Positions 54,401 through 60,876 of a stretch of 64,000 bases of DNA are shown piece by piece (within the stretch, counting starts at the first letter, position 1; each line of letters starts with the position of its first letter). The notes under the pieces are model-generated. The model worked only from the letters and a program-made list of their open reading frames with translations, made no database searches and was not told the DNA's origin. The position numbers and the translations under genes are program-made. Location of the stretch: assembly GCF_030418315.1 (NCBI RefSeq), contig NZ_JAUHPV010000001.1, forward strand, positions 1-64,000, in the 5' to 3' direction. The stretch comes from Demequina zhanjiangensis (GTDB lineage Bacteria; Actinomycetota; Actinomycetes; Actinomycetales; Demequinaceae).

Positions 54401-54599
54401 CGAGGACGAGCTCGGCGCCGAGCACCATGAGGTAGGGCACCAGGTCGCCGCGGTTCGCGGGGTTCAGCAGGAAGCCGGTGTACGCGAGCACTCCGATGGT
54501 CGCGATCAGCACGAGCGTGATCATCACGGGCGACTGCTCGGAGCCCATGAAGTGGTGCTGGTCGGGACGCGCGGGCGCGTCAGGGGTCGGTCGGCTCAT
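51435..54599 (-). CDS. Processive family 2 glycosyltransferase with long disordered tail, operon A
   Basis: Membrane polysaccharide synthase of 1054 residues, cellulose/curdlan-synthase-like. N-terminal helices (about 26-45 and 53-78), then a cytoplasmic GT-A domain with TWILDDG (Asp152, Asp153), IFDADF (Asp200, Asp202), TDSKSEDVWTS (about 287-296) and the processivity motif QQLRW (328-332). Further helices run from about 360 to 515. No PilZ domain is seen. Residues 520-1054 are a low-complexity tail, first Asp/Ala/Gly-rich, then Pro/Gly/Tyr/Gln-rich. ATG at 54599 has ggag seven bases upstream; the frame open to 54761 has no better start. Product inferred as a beta-glucan. Confidence 0.88.
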   Translation of the reverse strand: MSRPTPDAPARPDQHHFMGSEQSPVMITLVLIATIGVLAYTGFLLNPANRGDLVPYLMVLGAELVLVMHALMTSWTILAGGQNPRTYAVHHARSVLYAHHHGDPRNWPVMLGGRPITVDILITVYGEPLDVIERTAVAARDMRGQHRTWILDDGRSDDVKELAAQLGVRYVRRLTSHGAKAGNVNHALTLAKGEVFAIFDADFVPKPEFIEQTLPFFIDHKVAFVQTPQSYGNENESVISKGAAYMQTVFYRFVQPGKNRFNAAFCVGTNVMFRREAVLDVGGIYTDSKSEDVWTSLMMHERGWKSIFIPEVLAVGDAPDNVEAFSKQQLRWATGGFEILFTHPLFSRRSKLSLEQRIQYLTTASFYLTGIAPLPLLLVPPLEIFFDLRPVSLSITVGEWALFYAGFYVMQILLAWFALGTYKWQTLTLATVSFPVYTKALFNVLRGKDVGWQATGTLKQSSAFNYMIPQMLFFAFLLIASVVALWRDFGNGFLTLATVWNILNTAILGVFVVSAGMNLKPRASKKAAKSTELPVTPQADDLDNEIAALLELEGEIAPSAMPVGARERIAAKARAARTPAPETALASGQVQYFQPPVQPALDPVTASQAASAAAVRAATMTARSVLAGEASVVAGQRPALMPVPAPDTGAGSGAGVGSDAGAEPDAGVGSDVGAGSEIDAGTVRDHSAERERDTAVDPETPSREDAGDATATATEAAGAENGAADDDTAGDDTATGGATNTDADRPGWQWHQAEAGPAPHAATPSRAPAPHTPIVGSYPGAPSQASPYTAWPGQTPPAQQPYQPAASYPGGPGSVPGDMAGNPGNYGPGGNYGSAPHAATPYGQPAGGTPGQGQATHQQSPAHAYGQAPHQPSPYGGAPYGQAPAPGYPAQPGAYPYPQAGHYGAPQDPRYAPYSPPMPQGYDPYTGQPLPPQQTPASQGYPSTDAYAYPEAVGFGGGWSGAPSQPSAPGAGYPAGVGDPGGPGYPVGTGYPAGPAYPGSNQGYPPAPSGYPETHNYPGYGPNPAVPHPSAPGAPHTGGYPPHPGGAAPAPGQG
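52569..52658 (-). repeat. Five 18-bp tandem units coding a Gly/Ala/Asp repeat
   Basis: Five consecutive units near TCGGACCCGACACCAGCG (plus strand) from 52569 in steps of 18, within the synthase A tail. They encode hexapeptide units such as VGSDAG and could expand or contract. Confidence 0.7.
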
Positions 54600-54625
54600 G
54601 TCACACTCCGGGGGGTCGACAGCGT

Positions 54626-54678
54626 GGGGGACTCCGCTCCTTGGGGGAACGGTGGCGCCATTGCCTCGGTGCGAGCAC
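54626..54678 (-). promoter_or_regulatory. Conserved leader island of synthase operon A
   Basis: Contains GGCGCCATTGCCT (54654-54666), then after six bases GAGCA, and GGGGGACT at 54626-54633. The same blocks in the same order lie upstream of the paralogous synthase at 59802-59848, in otherwise unrelated sequence. Read on the coding strand it is TGCTC-N6-AGGCAATGGCGCC, with an ATG at 54661 that opens a 21-codon frame ending in the synthase start codon (ATGA). Confidence 0.5.
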
Positions 54679-54746
54679 CTCCGGGGCGGGCTGTTCATGG
54701 CCGGTTTGCCATCGCGACCGAGAACAGCCAGGTAGATCGCCGGGGG

Positions 54747-54762
54747 TGTGACCTGGGCCACA
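54747..54762. promoter_or_regulatory. CRP/GlxR-like site
   Basis: TGTGACCTGGGCCACA: one mismatch to TGTGA-N6-TCACA, about 150 bp upstream of the synthase A start. The binding protein is inferred. Confidence 0.45.
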
Positions 54763-54785
54763 CCCTTCCGAATAGGTGACGCAGT

Positions 54786-54811
54786 GTCACAAGTTTGTGA
54801 CGAACCTCACA
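54786..54811. promoter_or_regulatory. CRP/GlxR-like site overlapping a second inverted repeat
   Basis: TGTGA-CGAACC-TCACA at 54796-54811 is a perfect match to the CRP-family consensus TGTGA-N6-TCACA. It overlaps a 16-bp inverted repeat, GTCACAA-gt-TTGTGAC, at 54786-54801. Both lie about 190-210 bp upstream of the synthase A start in the gap after the GH81 gene. Confidence 0.55.
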
Positions 54812-54840
54812 TCGGCATTCGCCTTGAAAACCTGAACCCC

Positions 54841-54904
54841 CGACCGATAGGTCGTCTAGGAGGCTCCTGGCCTCGGCCGGGCATCGCCCGTGCTGCGCCG
54901 CAGC
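54841..54904 (-). terminator. Cluster of small hairpins after the GH81 gene
   Basis: GCTGC-gcc-GCAGC (54892-54904), CGGGC-atc-GCCCG (54878-54890), AGGAG-g-CTCCT (54858-54868) and CGACC-gata-GGTCG (54841-54854) follow the GH81 stop in order. Together they may end the operon B transcript before the operon A promoter. Confidence 0.4.
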
Positions 54905-54920
54905 GTCTGCGTGTCCGCCG

Positions 54921-56990
54921 TCAGCCGGCGGCTGCGATGAACGCCAGCATGTAGGCGCGCGTCATCCCGTCGTCGATCGCCGAGTCGGGCAGCGCGAGCG
55001 CGATGGACCAGGCTGCCGACTGCTGCTTGGGGCCTGCGAGCGCGGAGTACATCGTGATCAGGTCGGTGAACTGGTCCGCCGTGCCGGTGGGCATGGCCTC
55101 GGTGATGGAGGAGAGCACGCGGCTCGTCTCGGTCTCATCGGTCGGCGCGAGGATCTCCGCCTGGGTGGGGGCGAGCGGGATCAGCTGGATGCCGAGCATC
55201 GCTGCGGGGTCGGGTGAGAACCAGGTGGCCCAGTCGCGCTTGCCGCCCCATTGGATGCCGACGACCTGGTGCAGGTACTCCGGGGCGAACGACGTGTCGG
55301 GCCGGACGTAGAGCGCGATCGCGGAGTGTGCCTCGGCGGACAGCATCCAGGTGGCGCGCTCGGCCGCTCCTGCGTCGCCGCGCAGCTCGGCCCATGCGGC
55401 GACGGCCGTCCATGCGAGCACCGCCTCGGAGCTCGACTCCTGGTTGTTGCCGTCGGCGAACGGGGAGATCCCGGAGGCCCACGAGTGTCCGGCCCACGGA
55501 TCGAACGGCCGCAGGGCGGGCACCTGGTCGGTGCCGGTGGATGCGATGTCGGCGACGAGCGCGTCCACGACGGGTGCGACGTCGTCCTCCTCGAGCAGCC
55601 CCGTCTCCACGGCGATGGCCGCGGCGTAGATCAGGTAGCCGTAGTGGAAGTGGTGGTCGTTGAACTCCTGCGAGTCGAACGACGGTTCGAGGCCCACGAC
55701 CCCGCCCCAGTTCTCGTCGTAGACGAAGCAACGGCTCGACCGCAGCTCGCAGCCGTCGGCCTGGGTCCATTGGGTGAGCGCGGCGGAGAGCCGCTGGCCG
55801 ATGCGAGCGGCCGAGTCCTCGTCGCCGAGCGCATCGGCGATCGCGTACGCCTGTGCGTCGCGGTAGAGGGCCTTGGAGCCGAAGTAGGTGTCCGACGGGT
55901 AGTCGGCGACGTCGGCGTCGGCGAGCGCTGCGGTGACCGCCTCCTGCTCCTCGGCGGAGAGGTTCGAGACGTCGAGAGTGAGCTCTGGGCGGATGGTGTC
56001 CACGTGCCAGGTGAGGTCGTTGCCGACGCACGCGACGGTCGGGCCGTCGATCGTGGCGAAGGTGCCCGCGTCGCACGTGCCTTCGGTGACGGTCCCGTCG
56101 ACTGCGGCGGAGGGGACGACGACGGTGGGGCCGCCGTCGAGCGTCTCGTATGTGAGCGTCGTGCTGGTGTTGTCCTCGCCGACCGCCCACTGCGGGGTCA
56201 CCGCGACGACCGGGGAGGACATGAGTGCGGCGTACTCGCTCGGGTCGGCGCCGGCCGGCACGGGGAAGGCCTGCAACCAGCCGCCGTCGCGAAGCGTCAC
56301 GTCGGCTCCGTCCACCTCGGCGTCGGCCGTGCTGACCGCGTAGGTGGTGCCGGCGAGGTCCACGATGCCGACGCCGTCCTCGCCCCACGTGGGCGCTGCC
56401 GAGAGCGACAGCGTCACGTCGGCAGTCGCGACGAAGCCGATCGCCGGCCAGCCCTGGGCGACGGTCGCGGTCGCGAGCCTCGCGTCGTCCTCTGCCCCCG
56501 GGTCGGAGAACGCGAGCGTGGTGTAGGCGGGCTCGTTGACGAGGGCCTTCGGGCGTGAGTCGGCGCCTTCCACCGTGACCGTGAGGAAGTCGGCGGTCTG
56601 CGCGGCGATCAGGGCATCCGACGCCGCGATGGTGGGCAGCGCGACCCCGAGCGAACCTGCGTCGACCTGCACGGCGACGGGCGTCGCGAAGGACTTGGCG
56701 GGAAGGTCGGCATAGACGAGGCCTGAGTACCACCGGTTGGTGGGAGCAAGCACGCCGTCGGCGACGCCCTCCATCGACGGGGGCTCAGCGATCGCCTCCA
56801 CGGGCAGGGTCTGGGCCAGGGTCGACGCGGCGGCGTCCACGACGCCCACCTCCCCGTCGGCGGTGGGAGCCATCGTCTCGGCCATGGGGCTCCCGTCTGG
56901 CTCGGCGTCGCCGGTGCACCCGGCGAGCACCACGAGGGCCGAGGCGAGCCCGGCCGCGGTCAGGAGACGAAGGGGCTGCGCACGCGTCAC
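54921..56990 (-). CDS. GH81 endo-beta-1,3-glucanase lipoprotein
   Basis: Predicted to cut beta-1,3-glucan at the cell surface. 689 residues. Lipobox VLAGC (Cys25) after a signal peptide. The N-terminal beta domain starts TNRWYSGLVYADLP (about 84). The (alpha/alpha)6 catalytic domain has YDENWGG (424-430), FNDHHFHYGYL (443-453, catalytic Asp445 region) and DPWAGHSWASG...DGNNQESSSEAVLAW (497-527, with the two catalytic-type glutamates Glu518 and Glu522). GTG at 56990 overlaps the HlyD-like stop (GTGA), so it is co-translated with the polysaccharide machinery. Full family length. Confidence 0.88.
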   Translation of the reverse strand: MTRAQPLRLLTAAGLASALVVLAGCTGDAEPDGSPMAETMAPTADGEVGVVDAAASTLAQTLPVEAIAEPPSMEGVADGVLAPTNRWYSGLVYADLPAKSFATPVAVQVDAGSLGVALPTIAASDALIAAQTADFLTVTVEGADSRPKALVNEPAYTTLAFSDPGAEDDARLATATVAQGWPAIGFVATADVTLSLSAAPTWGEDGVGIVDLAGTTYAVSTADAEVDGADVTLRDGGWLQAFPVPAGADPSEYAALMSSPVVAVTPQWAVGEDNTSTTLTYETLDGGPTVVVPSAAVDGTVTEGTCDAGTFATIDGPTVACVGNDLTWHVDTIRPELTLDVSNLSAEEQEAVTAALADADVADYPSDTYFGSKALYRDAQAYAIADALGDEDSAARIGQRLSAALTQWTQADGCELRSSRCFVYDENWGGVVGLEPSFDSQEFNDHHFHYGYLIYAAAIAVETGLLEEDDVAPVVDALVADIASTGTDQVPALRPFDPWAGHSWASGISPFADGNNQESSSEAVLAWTAVAAWAELRGDAGAAERATWMLSAEAHSAIALYVRPDTSFAPEYLHQVVGIQWGGKRDWATWFSPDPAAMLGIQLIPLAPTQAEILAPTDETETSRVLSSITEAMPTGTADQFTDLITMYSALAGPKQQSAAWSIALALPDSAIDDGMTRAYMLAFIAAAG

Positions 56991-57712
56991 AGACCGATCC
57001 TATGGGCGAACTCGGCGAGCATGTCGGACACCCCGGCGAGCGGCCCGTCGTCCCTCAGGTACAGGGTCGCCTCCACGGGTGTGCCAGGCTCGATGAGCCC
57101 GGAGCCGTCGCCCCAGACGAGGTCGTCGGACTCCACGCGGATCGTGACGAGCGCGTCGCCGTCGACCGTCTCCACATCCAGCCTGTCCACCACGCCGGTG
57201 AGCATGCTGCGGTCCGGCAGCACGAAGTCGACGGTCGCGCCGTCCTCGATGCGCCCGAAGTCGGCGGGGGAGAGTCGGAACTGGGCCTCGACGAACAAGG
57301 TGTCCCTCTCGTCGATCTCGGCGACCACGTCGCCCGCCTGCACGTACGACCCGACCTGCATGCCAAGGTCCGCCACGTTCCCGTCGACGGCGGCGTACAT
57401 CGTGTACCGACCACCGGCACCGACGCCCTGCTCGCCCACGTCGACGAGGCCTTCAGCAACCATGAGCTGGAGCTGCTCGGACTCGAGGGTCGCGAGCGGA
57501 TCGCCTGCGGACACCTCCTCGTCCTCCTCCACATACGAGGTGGTGACGAGGCCGCCGTGCTCGGCTCCGACGGCGATCGTCGCCGACTCGATCGCCGCGG
57601 ACTCGGAGTCGACCCGCAGCTCTCTCTGGTTGAACACGAGCGTGCCGGCGGCCACGATCGCGAGCACGAGGATCAGTCCGAACAGGAACTTCATGCGGCT
57701 TGCCCAGGTCAT
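56987..57712 (-). CDS. HlyD-like membrane fusion protein, polysaccharide operon B
   Basis: A 241-residue paralogue of the protein at 50644. N-terminal helix (about 8-27, VLAIVAAGTLVFNQREL), two lipoyl half-motifs (GLVTTSYVEEDEEVSAGDPLATL and AAVDGNVADLGMQVGSYVQAGDVVAEI), a beta-barrel and the same end, EFAHRIGL. ATG at 57712 overlaps the synthase stop (ATGA) and its own stop overlaps the GH81 start, giving strict 1:1:1 coupling. Confidence 0.83.
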   Translation of the reverse strand: MTWASRMKFLFGLILVLAIVAAGTLVFNQRELRVDSESAAIESATIAVGAEHGGLVTTSYVEEDEEVSAGDPLATLESEQLQLMVAEGLVDVGEQGVGAGGRYTMYAAVDGNVADLGMQVGSYVQAGDVVAEIDERDTLFVEAQFRLSPADFGRIEDGATVDFVLPDRSMLTGVVDRLDVETVDGDALVTIRVESDDLVWGDGSGLIEPGTPVEATLYLRDDGPLAGVSDMLAEFAHRIGL

Positions 57713-59730
57713 CGCGCGACCCCCGTCCTGGTCTCGGTGCTGGTGTCAGTGCGGAACACGTCGGAGCCTCGTCTTCCCTCGCGGGCCGAGCGGGCGGCGA
57801 CGAATGCCGCCGCCGTCGCGTTGGCCGAGGCGCGTGCGGCGAGCGAGGCGTGGTCGACGTCGTCGGCATCCTGGACACCCACTACCGGGTCCTCGTCGAC
57901 GGCGGTGAGGGTCTCGGTCCGGTTCGCCGCCCTCGCCGCGCCCGGGCGGTCCGGCAGGGGGGCGCTCGACTCGCCACGGTCCAGCGCGGTCATCGAGGGC
58001 TCCCACGGGGTCGCGTCGGTCGCGGTGGCGGCGACCTGCACGAGCTCGGGCTCGGGCGAGAGGTCAGGAGCGGTGGCGCGCGCCCGTCGCGTCGGGGCTG
58101 CATGGGCGGGGCCCGTGCTCCTTGCGGCGCGCCGCTCAGCTCGCCGCACCGCACGCAGAGCCTTGTCCTCACGGGCGGCGGCGAGCATGAAGGCGCCGAG
58201 CACGACAGTGTTGATGAGGTTCCAGCCGGTGGCGAGCGAGGGGATGCCGTGGATCCAGTCGCGCCAGATCGCGAGCACCGAGGTGAGACCCAGGAACACG
58301 AAGAACAGCATCTGCGGCACCATGAAGTTGAACGGCGAACGGGTCTGCACCGCGCCGGTGGCGGACCAGCCGACGTCCTTGCCGCGCAGCACGTTGAACA
58401 GGGCTTTCGTGTAGATGGGGAACGACACCGTCGCGAGGGTCAGCGTCTCCCAGCGGAAGGTGCCGAGCGTGAACCACATCAGGATGATCTGCATCACGTA
58501 GAAGCCGCCGTAGAACAGCAGCCACTGGCCCGCGGAGATGTCGAGCGACATGGGTCGCAGATCCAGGTACACCTCGAGGGGCGGCACGAGCAGCAGCAGT
58601 AGCGGGGCGATGCCGGTGAGGTAGAAGGTCGCGGTCACGAAGTACTGGAGCCGCTGGTCGATCGTGAGGCGGCTGCGCCGCGACCACAGCGGATGGGTGA
58701 AGAGGATCTCGAAGCCGCCCGTCGCCCAACGCAGCTGCTGCTTCGAGTACGCCTCGACCGACTCGGGAGCGTCGCCGACGGCGAGCACCTCAGGCAGGAA
58801 GACCGAGCGCCAGCCGTTCTCGTGCATCATCAGCGAGGTCCACACGTCCTCAGACTTCGAGTCGGTGTAGATGCCTCCCACATCGATCACAGCGGCGCGG
58901 CGGAAGACGACGTTGGTGCCCACGCAGAACGCGGCGTTGAAGCGGTTCCTGCCCGGCTGCACGAAGCGGTAGAACATCGTCTGGAGGTAGGTGGCGCCCT
59001 TGGCGATGGTGCTGGTCGTCTCGTTGCCGTAGCTCTGCGGGGTCTGCACGAAGGCGAGCTTGTCGTCCACGAAGAAGGGCAGCGTGCGCTCGAGCATCTC
59101 CTCGTCCGGCGCGAAGTCCGCGTCGAGGACGAGGAAGTACTCGCCCTTGGCGATCGACAGCGCGTGGTTGATGTTGCCTGCTTTGGCGCCGCCCGAGCTG
59201 AGCCGCCTCACGTACCGTGCGCCTCGCGCGGCCACGGCGTCTCGAAGCTCGTCGCTGTCGCCGTCGTCCAGCACCCAGGTGCGATGGCGGCCGCGCATCC
59301 GCAGCGCCGCGTCGAGCGTGCGCGTGATGGTCTCGACGGGCTCGCCGTACGCCGTGATGAACACCTCGACCGTGACGGAGCGACCGTGGAGCATCAGGGG
59401 CCAGTCGGTCGGGTCGTCGCCGGTCGTGTGGGCGTACAGGCGCTCGCGGGCGTGATGGACCGCGAACGTGCGCGGATCCTCCTTGGCCGCGAGGATCGTC
59501 CACATCGACACGATCGCGTGGAAGGCGAGGATCGACTCGGCGGCGATCACGAGCGAGTACGGCAGCAGGTCGCCGCGGTTCGCGGGGTTCAGCAGGAAGA
59601 TGCTGTACGCGAGGATTCCGAGGGTCGCGATCAGCACCAGCAGCGTCATCACGGGTGAGCGCTCGGCGGGCTCGGTGCGGCGAGTCGGGGTGTCCTTCGC
59701 GGTGGCGCTCGGAAGCTGGACGAGAGTCAT
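57709..59730 (-). CDS. Processive family 2 glycosyltransferase, operon B
   Basis: Polysaccharide synthase of 673 residues, closely related to the one at 51435 up to about residue 530. WVLDDG (Asp155, Asp156), VLDADF (Asp203, Asp205), TDSKSEDVWTS and QQLRW (331-335) are present, with the same flanking helices. The tail after about 530 is only 140 residues and not Pro/Gly/Tyr-rich. ATG at 59730 has ggag eight bases upstream. An in-frame ATG at 59832, inside the conserved leader island, would add 34 Arg/Pro-rich residues and cannot be excluded. First gene of a synthase-HlyD-GH81 operon. Confidence 0.88.
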   Translation of the reverse strand: MTLVQLPSATAKDTPTRRTEPAERSPVMTLLVLIATLGILAYSIFLLNPANRGDLLPYSLVIAAESILAFHAIVSMWTILAAKEDPRTFAVHHARERLYAHTTGDDPTDWPLMLHGRSVTVEVFITAYGEPVETITRTLDAALRMRGRHRTWVLDDGDSDELRDAVAARGARYVRRLSSGGAKAGNINHALSIAKGEYFLVLDADFAPDEEMLERTLPFFVDDKLAFVQTPQSYGNETTSTIAKGATYLQTMFYRFVQPGRNRFNAAFCVGTNVVFRRAAVIDVGGIYTDSKSEDVWTSLMMHENGWRSVFLPEVLAVGDAPESVEAYSKQQLRWATGGFEILFTHPLWSRRSRLTIDQRLQYFVTATFYLTGIAPLLLLLVPPLEVYLDLRPMSLDISAGQWLLFYGGFYVMQIILMWFTLGTFRWETLTLATVSFPIYTKALFNVLRGKDVGWSATGAVQTRSPFNFMVPQMLFFVFLGLTSVLAIWRDWIHGIPSLATGWNLINTVVLGAFMLAAAREDKALRAVRRAERRAARSTGPAHAAPTRRARATAPDLSPEPELVQVAATATDATPWEPSMTALDRGESSAPLPDRPGAARAANRTETLTAVDEDPVVGVQDADDVDHASLAARASANATAAAFVAARSAREGRRGSDVFRTDTSTETRTGVAR

Positions 59731-59801
59731 GGCTGGGCTCCGGGTGCGTGGAGGCACGCGCACGCCTCCGGCGTGCACGCGTCGACGGGTGCGGTGGGTG
59801 C

Positions 59802-59848
59802 GGGGGACTGGTCGCGGATGCGACGGCGCCATTGCCTTGAGGGGAGCA
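59802..59848 (-). promoter_or_regulatory. Conserved leader island of synthase operon B
   Basis: GGGGGACT (59802-59809), GGCGCCATTGCCT (59825-59837), six bases, GAGCA (59844-59848): the counterpart of the blocks before synthase A. A GCGAG-tcccc-CTCGC hairpin lies just upstream in the transcript. Confidence 0.5.
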
Positions 59849-59976
59849 TGCGAGGGGGACTCGCTCTCCCGCGGGACTCGGGCCTGTGGGCCCTTCACTC
59901 CACTGTCTGCGGAACCATCCGGCGTGGCCGGGGAGGCCGCGTCGATGTGTCCCAGCATGGCGCGCACGCCGGCCTT

Positions 59977-59992
59977 TGTCTAGTTCGTCACA
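59977..59992. promoter_or_regulatory. Degenerate CRP/GlxR-like site
   Basis: TGTCT-AGTTCG-TCACA: two mismatches to TGTGA-N6-TCACA. Its reverse complement shares the 10-mer TGTGACGAAC with the perfect site upstream of synthase A. About 250 bp before the synthase B start. Confidence 0.35.
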
Positions 59993-60002
59993 CTTTGCGC
60001 AC

Positions 60003-60032
60003 GGCCGCGGCGGCATCCGGTCCGCCGCGGCC
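60003..60032 (-). terminator. Terminator of the sulfite reductase/cysH operon
   Basis: A perfect 11-bp inverted repeat, GGCCGCGGCGG / CCGCCGCGGCC, with an 8-nt loop, starting 10 bp after the cysH stop. GC-rich without U-tract, as usual in this group. Confidence 0.75.
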
Positions 60033-60042
60033 TCGCCTGTTC

Positions 60043-60876
60043 TCAGATGTGGATGCCGCACTCCGTCTTGTCGGTCCCTGCCCAGCGCCCAGAACGAGGG
60101 TCCTCGCCCGGGGCGACCCGCTTGGTGCAGGGGCCGCAACCGATGCTCGGGTAGCCCTGGTCGAGCAGGGGGTTGCGGGGGAGGCGGTGGCCGATCTGAT
60201 AGCCCTCGACGCGCGCGTCGTCCCACAGCGCGATGGGGTTGACCTTCACCAGCCCGTGCTTCTTGTCCCACGACACGACGGGCAGGTCCGCGCGTGCGGC
60301 GCTCTCGGAGCGGCGTGCACCGGTCGCCCAGGCGCGGTAGCCCTTGAGGGTGCGCGTGAGCGGCTCGACCTTGCGCAGTGCGCAGCACAGGTTCGGATCC
60401 CGGTCGTGAAGCTTCGGGCCGTGCTCGGCGTCCTGCTCCTCGACCGTCTGGCGCGGGGTCGCGTTGACAACCGTGATCGGCAGGCGTCGGGCCGCGTCGT
60501 CACGCGTGGCGAGCGTCTCGGGGAAGTGGTAGCCGGTGTCGAGGAACACGACGTCGATCCCTTCGAGCCGCGAGCCGAACAGGTGCGCCACGACGGTGTC
60601 CTGCATGGACGACGCGACGGCCAGGTCCTTGCCGAACGTCGCGACCGCCCAGTCCACGATGTGCTGCGCCGACGCGTGCTCGAGGCGGGCGTTCACCTCG
60701 GCGCACGTCTGCTCGTTCCACTCCGACGGGTTGAGCAGCGTCAGCGCCGTGACGTCGAACAGTCCTGGCACGACGGCCGACTGTGGCGCCTGCCCGGCCG
60801 GCTGAGGTGCCTGCGCGGCCGGCGCGGTGTCCGTGGCAGCGACGCTCGCTGGGCCGCTGTGCGTGCCGCCGCTCAT
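60043..60876 (-). CDS. cysH: Assimilatory adenylyl-sulfate reductase
   Basis: Reduces adenylyl sulfate to sulfite, 277 residues. ATP-pyrophosphatase-like fold with ASSMQDTVVAHLF (about 85) and FLDTGYHFPET (about 107). The paired cysteines LCCALRKVEPL and GCGPCTKRV are the 4Fe-4S ligands that mark the APS-specific type; the catalytic cysteine is in the C-terminal TECGIHI. An Ala/Gln/Pro-rich N-terminus (about 35 residues) precedes the domain. ATG overlaps the sulfite reductase stop (ATGA). Confidence 0.92.
   Translation of the reverse strand: MSGGTHSGPASVAATDTAPAAQAPQPAGQAPQSAVVPGLFDVTALTLLNPSEWNEQTCAEVNARLEHASAQHIVDWAVATFGKDLAVASSMQDTVVAHLFGSRLEGIDVVFLDTGYHFPETLATRDDAARRLPITVVNATPRQTVEEQDAEHGPKLHDRDPNLCCALRKVEPLTRTLKGYRAWATGARRSESAARADLPVVSWDKKHGLVKVNPIALWDDARVEGYQIGHRLPRNPLLDQGYPSIGCGPCTKRVAPGEDPRSGRWAGTDKTECGIHI

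Noticed and set aside
54600-54720. A cyclic-di-GMP riboswitch in the synthase A leader, suggested by ggcaaaccgg
   Set aside because: The other conserved GEMM elements (GCAAAGCC block, GGTAGC end) are missing.
59731-59967. Upstream in-frame extension of synthase B to 59967
   Set aside because: The extension is Arg/Pro-rich without match to synthase A, and 59730 has a good ribosome binding site; only the alternative at 59832 is kept as a possibility.
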